From the NCBI RefSeq assembly GCF_022842145.1, contig NZ_JALHQD010000003.1, positions 406,042-470,041 on the forward strand: DNA of 64,000 bases, written 5' to 3'. This DNA comes from Tabrizicola sp. GTDB taxonomy: Bacteria > Pseudomonadota > Alphaproteobacteria > Rhodobacterales > Rhodobacteraceae. The position numbers and the translations under genes were made by a program. This document shows positions 1 through 6,759 of this stretch, one piece after another; within the stretch, counting starts at the first letter, position 1, and each line of letters starts with the position of its first letter. The notes beneath the pieces are model-generated. The model was given only the letters and a program-made list of their open reading frames with translations. It was not told the origin of the DNA and ran no database searches.

Positions 1-20
1 GGAGGGTGGGCGCCCGATGT
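1..20 (-). ncRNA. CcsR-like sRNA 4 (partial, cut by window edge)
   Basis: Bases 1-6 (GGAGGG) look like the end of another GGGAGGAGG element, followed by one arm of a GC hairpin (GGGCGCCC at 8-15). The other arm would lie outside the window. Spacing from the next copy is about 65 bases, matching the gap seen between the first and second sRNA units, so this is probably a hairpin of a fourth unit. Boundaries are inferred. Confidence 0.5.
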
Positions 21-44
21 CGTTCAGGCCTTTGCGGCCCGGAA

Positions 45-119
45 TGGGGGCGACGATGCCAGGGAGGAGGGTTGGCACCGTCGCTGATCCTGTCGGCCCC
101 GGGAGGAGGGTGGGGCCTT
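45..119 (-). ncRNA. CcsR-like sRNA 3 (two CCUCCUCCC hairpins)
   Basis: Read on the minus strand, two stem-loops each present CCUCCUCCC in the loop. The motif cores are at 101-109 (stem arms 95-100 and 112-117, GGCCCC/GGGGCC) and 62-70 (arms 50-60 and 74-84, GCGACG with an inner TGCC/GGCA). Two motif-bearing hairpins per RNA is the architecture of the CcsR sRNAs of R. sphaeroides, which are cut from the ccaF1 transcript and act in stress and C1/glutathione metabolism. The assignment to that family is by motif, structure and gene context; exact ends are not visible. Confidence 0.75.
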
Positions 120-127
120 GGGATGGT

Positions 128-200
128 CTGTGCGGCGGCACCAGGGAGGAGGTTGGCACCGCCGTAGTACCAGACGCCAGGGAGGAGGAGAGGCGTCCGA
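128..200 (-). ncRNA. CcsR-like sRNA 2 (two CCUCCUCCC hairpins)
   Basis: Motif cores lie at 180-188 and 144-152. The first hairpin has perfect arms GACGCC/GGCGTC (173-178, 192-197) with the motif filling the loop. The second has outer arms CGGCGG/CCGCCG (133-138, 159-164) with a small internal mismatch. The stems differ in sequence between copies while the loop motif is invariant, so the pattern is selected at the RNA level. Ends are inferred. Confidence 0.75.
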
Positions 201-224
201 TCAGGTTGGACCTTTCGGTCCGAA

Positions 225-305
225 GAAGGTGCGGCTTTGCCCAGGGAGGAGGGCGGGCATCGCCGCAGTCGTCACGGGTCCAGGGAGGAGGACGGACCCG
301 GACGA
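225..305 (-). ncRNA. CcsR-like sRNA 1 (two CCUCCUCCC hairpins)
   Basis: This unit begins right behind the ccaF1 stop codon. Motif cores are at 283-291 (perfect arms CGGGTCC/GGACCCG at 275-281 and 294-300) and 244-252 (outer arms GCGGC/GCCGC at 231-235 and 262-266, inner arms TGCCC/GGGCA). CCUCCU is the anti-Shine-Dalgarno sequence, so the loops could pair with ribosome binding sites or other G-rich mRNA targets. The match to R. sphaeroides CcsR is by motif, hairpin pairs and position downstream of a DUF1127 gene. Confidence 0.8.
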
Positions 306-308
306 AAC

Positions 309-524
309 TTATTTGCCGTAGGCCGCCTCGCGGGCGATATCGGCGATCCCGAGGCGCGAAATGCCGAGGTCGGTCAGCTCGCGGTCGGTCAGGGCATTCA
401 GTTCGGCCACAGTCTGGGCGTAGACACGGCGCTGGTTGATCGCGTTCAGGACGACGTCCTTCAGATGTGCCAGGCGGTCAGCGAAACCCTTGCGGGCAAT
501 GGAGTTGGTGTTCACATAAGCCAT
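309..524 (-). CDS. ccaF1: DUF1127 small RNA-binding protein, CcaF1-like
   Basis: A 71-residue basic protein with the DUF1127 pattern in its C-terminal half (LNALTDRELTDLGISR, then a short helix ending REAAYGK). I take ATG at 524: AGAGG lies ten bases upstream, whereas the in-frame TTG at 533 sits right against it. In R. sphaeroides the homologous CcaF1 binds RNA and helps mature the CcsR sRNAs encoded behind it. Here the first CcsR-like hairpin starts about eight bases after the stop codon, so one transcript and the same processing route are likely. That role is transferred from the family and not shown by the sequence alone. Confidence 0.88.
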   Translation of the reverse strand: MAYVNTNSIARKGFADRLAHLKDVVLNAINQRRVYAQTVAELNALTDRELTDLGISRLGIADIAREAAYGK

Positions 525-773
525 GTTACTCAAGCCTCTTCGGTTAGGTCAGCAACGTTCTGTCGCGCTGTTAGGGGTAACATGGACCTCATGCTGCAGA
601 TGCACAATAGCGGGTCTCGGCAATGCTGCCATGCAGCAAATGCATGGCTCAGGTCACGGAAATGTCATGATTTACCAAGGTCTTCGCCGAATTTTTGAGC
701 ATTTGGTCAACGGACCTTGCCCTTGCGGTGAAACGCTACGACCTTAGTGCAAATCTTCAGCGGAGTTGAAACG

Positions 774-1847
774 ATGGCGGTGGATCGGGACCTAGTGATG
801 GGCGTCTTGGCGGGGGTCGGGCACCCCGGCGGGGGCGACCTTGTCGGTCGGGATCTGATTCGGGCCCTGACCGTCGAGGCGGGTGTGGTGCGCTTTGTGA
901 TCGAGGCGCCGACGCCCGACGAGGCGCGGGCGCTGGGGCCGGCCCAGGCCGAGGCGGAGACCAAGCTGAAGGCGTTGCCCGGGGTGACCTCGGTGCAGGT
1001 GGTGATGACGGCACATGGGCCGGCGGCGAAGGCGGCACCTCCTACGTTGAAGATCGGGCAGCACCCGACTCCGCAGCAGGGGGGGCCGCAGAAGATCTCG
1101 GGGATCGACCGGATCATCGCGGTCGGGTCGGGCAAGGGTGGCGTGGGCAAATCGACGGTGGCGTCGAACCTGGCGGTGGCCCTGGCGCGGAGGGGGCGGC
1201 GCGTCGGTTTGCTGGATGCCGACATCTACGGGCCGTCGCAGCCGAAGATGATGGGGGTGTCGAAGCGGCCCTCGTCTCCGGACGGCAAGATCATCGAGCC
1301 GCTGATCGCGCATGGCGTGACGATGATGTCGATCGGCCTGATGCTGAAGGAGGACGAGGCTGTCGTCTGGCGCGGGCCGATGCTGATGGGGGCACTGCAG
1401 CAGCTTCTGGGGCAGGTGGCCTGGGGCAAGCTGGACGTCCTGATCATCGACCTGCCGCCGGGGACGGGGGATGTGCAGCTGACGCTGTGCCAGCGGACCC
1501 AGCTGACCGGGGCCATCGTGGTTTCGACGCCGCAGGACGTGGCGCTGCTGGATGCGCGCAAGGCGCTGGACATGTTTTCCAAGCTGAAGACTCCGGTGCT
1601 GGGACTGGTCGAGAACATGTCCACTTACGTCTGCCCGAACTGCGGGCATGAGAGCCATATCTTCGGCCACGGCGGTGTGGCGGCCGAGGCGCGCAAGCTG
1701 GACCTGCCGTTCCTGGGGGAACTGCCACTGGCGCTGGATGTGCGGGTGGCGGGGGACAGCGGGACGCCGATTGCGGCGACGGATGGTCCGCTGGCCGCGC
1801 CCTACCTGGCGCTGGCCGACCGGCTGATCGCGGGCGGGATGAGCTGA
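774..1847 (+). CDS. mrp: Iron-sulfur cluster carrier ATPase Mrp/ApbC
   Basis: A 357-residue Mrp/NBP35-family P-loop ATPase that carries Fe-S clusters to apoproteins in the cytoplasm. Residues 1-80 form the MIP18/DUF59-like domain. The deviant Walker A GKGGVGKS is at 120-127, followed by the DADIYGPSQP switch motif. The cluster-binding pair C287-P-N-C290 near the C-terminal end bridges a dimer in this family. ATG 774 has GGAG eight bases upstream; a GTG at 747 is less likely. It is divergent from ccaF1 and followed by its own terminator. Confidence 0.95.
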   Translation: MAVDRDLVMGVLAGVGHPGGGDLVGRDLIRALTVEAGVVRFVIEAPTPDEARALGPAQAEAETKLKALPGVTSVQVVMTAHGPAAKAAPPTLKIGQHPTPQQGGPQKISGIDRIIAVGSGKGGVGKSTVASNLAVALARRGRRVGLLDADIYGPSQPKMMGVSKRPSSPDGKIIEPLIAHGVTMMSIGLMLKEDEAVVWRGPMLMGALQQLLGQVAWGKLDVLIIDLPPGTGDVQLTLCQRTQLTGAIVVSTPQDVALLDARKALDMFSKLKTPVLGLVENMSTYVCPNCGHESHIFGHGGVAAEARKLDLPFLGELPLALDVRVAGDSGTPIAATDGPLAAPYLALADRLIAGGMS

Positions 1848-1874
1848 CCTTTTCCACATAGATGGCTGGCCAGA

Positions 1875-1903
1875 AACCCGCCCTCGTGGCGGGTTTTTCT
1901 TTT
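1875..1903 (+). terminator. Intrinsic terminator after mrp
   Basis: Perfect stem AACCCGCC / GGCGGGTT with a CTCGT loop, running into TTTTTCTTTT. It lies 28 bases after the mrp stop and separates mrp from the next promoter. Confidence 0.93.
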
Positions 1904-1918
1904 GCGGACTAATTTTCG

Positions 1919-1947
1919 TTGATTACATACCAACTGGTCGGTATTTT
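1919..1947 (+). promoter_or_regulatory. Promoter with TetR-type operator in the spacer
   Basis: A -35-like TTGATT (1919-1924) and -10-like TATTTT (1942-1947) are separated by exactly 17 bases. The spacer holds the inverted repeat ATACC-N8-GGTAT (1927-1944). A repressor bound here would block RNA polymerase directly. The last gene of the downstream operon (3982-4593) encodes a TetR-family repressor, so autoregulation is the simplest reading. Seen: repeat and hexamers. Inferred: the regulator that binds. Confidence 0.72.
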
Positions 1948-2003
1948 TATCCTATCCAAGGTGAGTCGCTTCAAGACGGCTGGTTCCAACGGGAGGAGAC
2001 GAG

Positions 2004-2480
2004 ATGACCCATGACATTCGCACGGTGCTTTGGTTCAACGGCAGGGGCCACGAGGCGGCGGAGTTCTATTGCAGCCTGATCCCGAACAGCCGGGTGGAGA
2101 GCTCGTATTCGAGCAATAACGGCGGACCGGACGGCAATTCCTTCTTCGAGGTGGTGGATTTTCGCCTGAATGGCGTGCCCTACCAGATCCTTGATGCGGG
2201 GCCGATGTTCCCGCTGTCGGAATGCGTCTCGGTTTCGGTTCTGACGCCCGATCAGGCAGAAACCGACCGGCTGTGGGAGGCCCTGGCGGCGGGTGGGGGC
2301 AGCCACGGACCCTGTGGCTGGCTGAAGGACCGCTGTGGCCTGTCCTGGCAGGTGGTGCCGCAGCTTGTGTACGACCTGATGACCGCCCCGGACAAGGACC
2401 GCGCGGGGAAGGCGCTGGCGGCGGTGATGCAGATGGGCAAGATCGACATCGCCACCGTCTATGCCGCAGCCCGCGGATGA
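2004..2480 (+). CDS. VOC-superfamily protein (PhnB / 3-dmu-9_3-mt type)
   Basis: A 158-residue single-domain vicinal-oxygen-chelate protein of the type often mislabelled as 3-demethylubiquinone 3-methyltransferase. It starts LWFNGRGHEAAEFYCSLIPNS, shortened here to the FNGRGHEAAEFY core, and contains the family's C-terminal DRCGLSWQVVP segment. GGGAGGAG precedes the ATG. It is the first gene of the TetR-controlled operon and its stop overlaps the next start (ATGA). Substrate cannot be read from the sequence; detoxification or antibiotic-binding roles are known for related folds. Confidence 0.85.
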   Translation: MTHDIRTVLWFNGRGHEAAEFYCSLIPNSRVESSYSSNNGGPDGNSFFEVVDFRLNGVPYQILDAGPMFPLSECVSVSVLTPDQAETDRLWEALAAGGGSHGPCGWLKDRCGLSWQVVPQLVYDLMTAPDKDRAGKALAAVMQMGKIDIATVYAAARG

Positions 2481-2860
2481 GCGCCGAGGCCGAGATCACG
2501 CACATGCTGGACGCCTGGGCCGCGTCGGTCCGGGCGCATGATCTGGAGGGCGCGGTCAGCGGGCGCAGTGCGGAGATCGTGATGTTCGACGTGCCCGAAC
2601 CGCTGCAAGCCAAGGGCATCGACGCTTACCGCGACACCTGGACGCTGTACTTCGGGGATGCAGGCTCGCGCCGGTTCGAACTTCTGGAGACCCACATCGT
2701 TGCCGGGCCGGATGTGGCCTGGGTCCGGGCTTTGCTGCGCTGCACCACCGATGACGCCCCGGCGGGCCGCCTGACGATGGGTCTGCGGCGCGTCGATGGG
2801 CGGTGGATTGTGGAACACGAGCACCATTCGTTTCCGGTCCCGCTGACGTCGTCCGGATAA
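2477..2860 (+). CDS. SnoaL-like / DUF4440-type NTF2-fold protein
   Basis: A 127-residue single-domain protein of the NTF2-like fold, with the typical layout: an N-terminal helix (LDAWAASVRAHDLEGA), a YRDTW segment, and a closing strand GRWIVEHEHHSFP. Such proteins bind or isomerise small molecules, and no specific substrate is evident. Its ATG overlaps the stop of the VOC gene, so translation is coupled. It belongs to the TetR-controlled operon. Confidence 0.8.
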   Translation: MSAEAEITHMLDAWAASVRAHDLEGAVSGRSAEIVMFDVPEPLQAKGIDAYRDTWTLYFGDAGSRRFELLETHIVAGPDVAWVRALLRCTTDDAPAGRLTMGLRRVDGRWIVEHEHHSFPVPLTSSG

Positions 2861-2894
2861 GCGGCAGGCGGAACCGTTTGGAAAGGAGACTGAC

Positions 2895-3494
2895 ATGCGG
2901 AAGATCAGGATCATCGAGCATATCTCGCTGGACGGTGTCATCCAGGGGCCGGGCGGGCCGGAGGAGGACCGCTCGAACGGGTTCACCCACGGCGGCTGGG
3001 GCTTTCCGGAGCATGACGACGCGGTGGGCGCCGCCATCGTCGGGTCGCAGGGGCAGGGGTTTGACCTGCTATTGGGCCGCAAGACCTATGACATCTTTGC
3101 GGGCTATTGGCCAAAGCAGTCCGGCCCGATGGCTGACAGCCTGAACGGGGCGGCCAAGTTCGTGGCGACCCACCGTCCGGAAAGCCTGGCCTGGGGGCCG
3201 GTCGAAAGCCTGGGGCCGGACATCGCGGCGGGCGTCCGCAGGGTCAAGGCGGCGGGCGGACCGGATCTGATCGTCTGGGGCAGTTCGACGCTGACGCCGC
3301 TTCTGATCGCCGAGCAGTTGGCGGATGAGGTCGTGCTGCTGGTGTTCCCGGTGCTGATCGGTCGGGGCAAGCGGATCTACTCGGATCTGGTCGAGCCGAG
3401 CGGGTTGAAGCTGGTCTCCAGCCGGCCTGCGCCCTCGGGCGTGATCATCTCGACCTACACACCCGCCGGGGCGATGCGCACCGGCAGTTTCTGA
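2895..3494 (+). CDS. RibD C-terminal / dihydrofolate-reductase-like family protein
   Basis: A 199-residue protein of the RibD C-terminal domain group (YyaP/YwjB type). It opens with the family signature HISLDGVIQGPGG, has LLLGRKTYDIFAGYWP mid-protein, and a late glycine segment FPVLIGRGKRIY that fits a NADPH-binding site. AAGGAGAC precedes the ATG. It is a likely NAD(P)H-dependent reductase of unknown substrate. As third gene of the TetR operon it adds redox chemistry to two VOC proteins and an NTF2-fold protein. Confidence 0.85.
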   Translation: MRKIRIIEHISLDGVIQGPGGPEEDRSNGFTHGGWGFPEHDDAVGAAIVGSQGQGFDLLLGRKTYDIFAGYWPKQSGPMADSLNGAAKFVATHRPESLAWGPVESLGPDIAAGVRRVKAAGGPDLIVWGSSTLTPLLIAEQLADEVVLLVFPVLIGRGKRIYSDLVEPSGLKLVSSRPAPSGVIISTYTPAGAMRTGSF

Positions 3495-3506
3495 CAGGAG
3501 GAGAAG

Positions 3507-3965
3507 ATGGACGATATTCCAGCCGACCAACGCTACCGCCCCGACGACCGGGTGATGAAGGGCGTGATCCCCTATTTCGCCCTGCCCGGGAAGGCGGGCG
3601 AGGCTGCGGATTTCTACGGGAGGGCATTCGGAGCAAAGGATATCGGGCGGATGCCCTATCCCGACCGACCCGGCAAGTTCATGCATCTTCAGGTCGAGAT
3701 CAATGGCGGCGCGCTGATGCTGACCGACGAGGGCGGCATGTCCGGGGTAGATGGTGCCGGAAACCCGATGCCGCGGGGCCATCTGCAATTGGTGGTGCCC
3801 GACGGTCAGGTCTGGTGGGACCGGGCCCTCGGCGCGGGGTGCACGGTGGTCGCCCCCTTCGAGCGGCAGTTCTGGGGCGATACCTGGGGCCTGCTTGCTG
3901 ATCCGTACGGACTGAAATGGGCGGTGTTGACACCCGATCCCGCTCTTTGGGACAAGGGGTCATGA
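3507..3965 (+). CDS. VOC-superfamily protein, glyoxalase/PhnB-like
   Basis: A 152-residue VOC protein. About 15 N-terminal residues precede the domain start VIPYFALPGKAGEAADFY; the late segment WGDTWGLLADPYGLKW is typical of PhnB-like members. AGGAGGAG lies just before the ATG, so initiation is strong. It is the second VOC protein of this operon, clearly divergent from the first (2004-2480), which suggests different ligands and not a recent duplication. Confidence 0.85.
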   Translation: MDDIPADQRYRPDDRVMKGVIPYFALPGKAGEAADFYGRAFGAKDIGRMPYPDRPGKFMHLQVEINGGALMLTDEGGMSGVDGAGNPMPRGHLQLVVPDGQVWWDRALGAGCTVVAPFERQFWGDTWGLLADPYGLKWAVLTPDPALWDKGS

Positions 3966-3981
3966 GTGTGGTGGTGACAGA

Positions 3982-4593
3982 TTGTCGACTTTGACCCGCG
4001 TGCCCCGCGGCGAAGCACGGGCGCGGCTGATCGATGCCGCGCGGAGCCTGATCCGTCAGCGGGGCTTTGCGGCCACGTCGGTCGATGACCTTTGCGCGGC
4101 TGCGGGGGTGACGAAGGGCGCGTTCTTTCACCACTTTGCCTCGAAGGAGGCCTTGGGCGTCGCACTGGTCGAGGATTGGACGGTGATGACCGGCGCGATG
4201 TTCGCAGCCCACCCCTACAACACGCTGCCCGATCCCCTGGACCGGGTCTTCGGCTATATCGATCTGCGGCGCGAGCTTCTGGGCCAGCCGCTGCTTGATT
4301 TCTCCTGCGTGGCGGGGACCACGGTGCAGGAGACGTACGAAAGCTCGCCTCCGATCCGCGAGGCGGCCGAACGGAGCATCCGTTCGGGCTTTGCGCATGT
4401 GCAGCCGCATCTGGAGGCGGCGCTGGCGGCGCATCCGGTGCCAGGGGTGACGGCCGAAAGCCTTGCGCAACAGTTCCAGATCGCCACGCAAGGCGGGATC
4501 ATCCTGGCCAAGGCGTTGAACGATGCCGCCCCCGCGCGTGCGGCGTTCGACCATCTGGAACGCTACCTGCGGCTTTTGTTCGGTCGCGCCTGA
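3982..4593 (+). CDS. TetR/AcrR-family transcriptional repressor
   Basis: About 203 residues. The N-terminal HTH is clear (ARLIDAARSLIRQRGF, then TSVDDLCAAAGVTKGAFFHHF), followed by a helical ligand domain with a TetR_C-like region. Start is uncertain: TTG 3982, TTG 3991 and GTG 4000 are all in frame and none has a good Shine-Dalgarno, so translation may depend on coupling to the VOC gene ending 16 bases upstream. As last gene of the operon it probably represses the promoter at 1919-1947. Confidence 0.88.
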   Translation: MSTLTRVPRGEARARLIDAARSLIRQRGFAATSVDDLCAAAGVTKGAFFHHFASKEALGVALVEDWTVMTGAMFAAHPYNTLPDPLDRVFGYIDLRRELLGQPLLDFSCVAGTTVQETYESSPPIREAAERSIRSGFAHVQPHLEAALAAHPVPGVTAESLAQQFQIATQGGIILAKALNDAAPARAAFDHLERYLRLLFGRA

Positions 4594-4925
4594 GAGGGCG
4601 GGCTGACCGGGTAGCTTGATCCGCATCAGAAGCGGGTGCGCTTTTCGAATCACAGGGCACGGGAAATCGTGGGAAAGGGCGGTTCATAGCTGTTTCGATG
4701 GCATGGATTCGGGCAGATTCCGTGGGATCGCGGCGTGATTTCTTTGCAGACATGGTCCGACACGCGGGGACTTGGGAGATCACGGGACTGTCATCCCTTG
4801 TGACGCAGACACAAGATGTAGCGGAGTCTGGGGCGGTTTCTGTCTAGAGGTTGAAGTCAGCCACCTGCCACGGGCACAAGATGCTGGGTTTCGGACCCCT
4901 CTGGCACAAGATCATGCCCCTCAGA
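4594..4925. other. Intergenic region upstream of the dcw leader
   Basis: No gene is visible between the TetR gene and the MraZ operator. Two shorter pairs resembling MraZ boxes occur in plus orientation with a 10-base period: CGGGA/TGGGA at 4660-4674 and TGGGA/CGGGA at 4775-4789. Three CACAAGATG or CACAAGATC words (around 4810, 4875 and 4906) are spaced irregularly and I cannot interpret them. Confidence 0.5.
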
Positions 4926-4960
4926 ACCCAACATTTCCCTTGCTTTCCCATGAAATCCCA
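4926..4960 (-). promoter_or_regulatory. MraZ operator: four direct repeats with 10-base period
   Basis: On the minus strand TGGGA (4960-4956), TGGGA (4950-4946), AGGGA (4940-4936) and TGGGT (4930-4926) are spaced by exactly five bases each. MraZ of E. coli binds TGGGN direct repeats separated by five bases in front of its own gene. Here the array lies about 270 bases upstream of mraZ and just ahead of the UpsM-like leader, so it probably autoregulates the whole dcw transcript. The boxes read opposite to the direction of transcription. Confidence 0.82.
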
Positions 4961-4974
4961 TGCAAGTTCAGCTC

Positions 4975-5186
4975 ACGACGATGAGATGGGCAAGACAAAG
5001 TCAGGGGCGGACTAAAGACCCCGAACAAGGCGTAAGGCAGCTTCATACAGGCAGCCCCTTTCATCGGCGTACAGAGATCCGGCGCGCATGCGAGCAGCAT
5101 CTCCCCCAGGTGGCAAGCGTAGCTGGACGCCCAGCGATGGGACAGCGGCGGATCGGGTAGTGGCAGCAACCCGGTCCGCCTTTTTC
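4975..5186 (+). ncRNA. upsM: UpsM-like leader sRNA of the dcw operon
   Basis: The roughly 210-base leader between the MraZ operator and mraZ ends in a strong intrinsic terminator (5148-5185). In R. sphaeroides the abundant sRNA UpsM (about 206 nt) arises from exactly this position, by partial termination in the 5' UTR of the dcw cluster. Location, size and terminator agree; the 5' end is my estimate from that length, and no convincing -10 element could be fixed. The assignment is by synteny. Confidence 0.68.
5148..5185 (+). terminator. Intrinsic (partial) terminator in the dcw leader
   Basis: An 11-base stem, GCGGATCGGGT (5148-5158) with ACCCGGTCCGC (5169-5179), contains one G-U pair and is followed by CTTTTTC. 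It sits 44 bases before mraZ, so it must be leaky or regulated for the cell-division operon to be expressed from the upstream promoter. Confidence 0.88.
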
Positions 5187-5229
5187 ATTTCATCGCATGG
5201 GTTTGACTTGGATTTGAAAAGGCCAGGCG

Positions 5230-5736
5230 ATGGCAGAGGCGTTCAGAGGCGAGTTCTACCAGAAGGTAGACGGGAAGGCGCGGGTCTCGATCCCGGCGGC
5301 CTTTCGCGCCATTCTGCTGGCCGATGATCCGCTGGCCTCGAACAGCCAGCGTCCCCGGCTTTACATGATCTACGGCGGCAAATCCCGGAACTTCGTGGAG
5401 TGCTACTCCAAGCTTGGTGCCGACCGGCTGGCCGAGGATATCGAGACGATGGAGCTTGGCTCGAAAGAGCGGACCCGCGCCGAGCGTGACCTGATCAGCC
5501 GGTCGGTGATGGTCGAGGTCGATGGCGAGGGACGCATCGTCCTGCCGCCGCAGGTGCGGGAAAAGATGGGATTTCAGGCGGATGATCTGGCAAGCGGCGG
5601 CGAGGTCGCCTTTGCCGGTTTCACCAACCGCTTCCGGCTGTATCGCCGCGAGGTCTATGAGGCCGAGCTTGCCGAGGACGACGAGGACGACATCGACCCG
5701 CTGACGCTTGTCGGGCGGCACAAGCGGGCAGGGTAG
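5230..5736 (+). CDS. mraZ: Transcriptional regulator MraZ
   Basis: A 168-residue protein of two SpoVT-AbrB-like swapped-hairpin repeats: KVDGKARVSIPAAFR near residue 12 and VDGEGRIVLPPQVREK near residue 96. It forms ring oligomers that bind TGGGN repeats and controls the dcw operon; four such repeats lie at 4926-4960. It is slightly longer than E. coli MraZ because of an acidic C-terminal tail (EDDEDDID). First gene of the division and cell-wall cluster; rsmH begins three bases after its stop. Confidence 0.97.
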   Translation: MAEAFRGEFYQKVDGKARVSIPAAFRAILLADDPLASNSQRPRLYMIYGGKSRNFVECYSKLGADRLAEDIETMELGSKERTRAERDLISRSVMVEVDGEGRIVLPPQVREKMGFQADDLASGGEVAFAGFTNRFRLYRREVYEAELAEDDEDDIDPLTLVGRHKRAG

Positions 5737-5739
5737 CAG

Positions 5740-6759
5740 ATGAAGGGTCCGCTGCCAGGCCGCCCAATGCCAAGTCCGACGTCCGATGATCCCCATATCC
5801 CGGTCCTGATCGAGACGATCCTGCGTGAGTGTGCCCCGGTTCGGGGCCTTTGGCTTGACGGCACTCTGGGCGCGGGGGGCTACACGCGGGCGCTGCTTGC
5901 GGCGGGGGCCGACCGGGTGATCGGTGTGGACCGCGATCCACTGGCGTTGCAGATGGCTGCGGACTGGGCTGCACCCTATGGCGATCGGCTGCGGCTGGTG
6001 GCGGGGACGTTCTCGGACCTGGATGGTCTGGCCGGTGAGCCGCTGGACGGGGTGGTGCTGGACCTTGGCGTGAGCTCGATGCAGCTGGACCAGGCGGAAC
6101 GCGGATTTTCCTTCATGCGGGACGGCCCGCTGGATATGCGGATGAGCCAGTCCGGGCCGTCCGCCGCGGATCTGGTGAACACCTCGGACGAGGGCGTGCT
6201 GGCCGATATCCTGTACCACTATGGCGAGGAACGGGCGTCCCGGCGCATCGCCCATGCCATCGTGCTGGCGCGGACGGTGGAACCGATCCAGACCACGGCG
6301 AAGCTGGCCGAGATCGTGTCGAAATGCCTGCCGCGTCCGAAGCCGGGGCAAAGCCATCCCGCGACCCGCAGCTTCCAGGCGATCCGCATCGCGGTGAACA
6401 CCGAATTCCAGGAACTCGCCGATGGACTGAACGCGGCCGAACGGGCGCTGAAGCCGGGGGGCCTGCTGGCGGTGGTGACGTTCCACAGCCTTGAGGACCG
6501 GATCGTGAAGCGGTTCTTCCAGCTGGCCTCGGGGCAGGAGTCCAACGCCAACCGCTATGCCCCGGCCAAGGTCGACACCACGGCGCGGTTCGAGATGGTC
6601 ACCCGCAAGGCTGTGGCCCCGGACGATGTCGAAGTGGCACGCAATCCCCGTGCGCGGTCGGCCAAGCTGCGGGTCGGGCGGCGCACCGATGCCCCGGCAC
6701 TGACGCTTGCACCGGCAGAGCTTGGCCTGCCGGAAATCCAGAAGAAAGGACGCCGCTAG
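5740..6759 (+). CDS. rsmH: 16S rRNA (cytosine-1402-N4)-methyltransferase RsmH (MraW)
   Basis: A 339-residue SAM-dependent enzyme that N4-methylates C1402 in the decoding centre of 16S rRNA. The SAM site [14 protein letters not shown], the [14 protein letters not shown] motif and the late [16 protein letters not shown] motif are all present. ATG 5740 has AGGG at good spacing; an internal ATG at 5767 is possible. The stop codon is directly followed by the ftsL start. Confidence 0.97.
   Translation: MKGPLPGRPMPSPTSDDPHIPVLIETILRECAPVRGLWLDGTLGAGGYTRALLAAGADRVIGVDRDPLALQMAADWAAPYGDRLRLVAGTFSDLDGLAGEPLDGVVLDLGVSSMQLDQAERGFSFMRDGPLDMRMSQSGPSAADLVNTSDEGVLADILYHYGEERASRRIAHAIVLARTVEPIQTTAKLAEIVSKCLPRPKPGQSHPATRSFQAIRIAVNTEFQELADGLNAAERALKPGGLLAVVTFHSLEDRIVKRFFQLASGQESNANRYAPAKVDTTARFEMVTRKAVAPDDVEVARNPRARSAKLRVGRRTDAPALTLAPAELGLPEIQKKGRR

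Noticed and set aside
1-305. Regularly spaced GGGAGGAGG elements as a CRISPR-like or tandem repeat
   Set aside because: The constant part is only about nine bases, and flanking bases always form a stem around it. This is an RNA hairpin array behind a DUF1127 gene, not a repeat-spacer array.
17-698. Plus-strand open frames across the sRNA array
   Set aside because: They are Gly/Arg-rich by-products of the GGGAGGAGG repeats, lack ribosome sites and oppose the ccaF1 gene.
792-1859. Long minus-strand open frame over mrp
   Set aside because: It is the shadow of a high-GC gene; its translation is His/Arg/Gln-rich without a domain, whereas mrp is complete on the plus strand.
4800-4915. CACAAGATG/C words as a regulatory repeat
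   Set aside because: Three irregularly spaced 8-9 base matches without symmetry; too weak to call a site.
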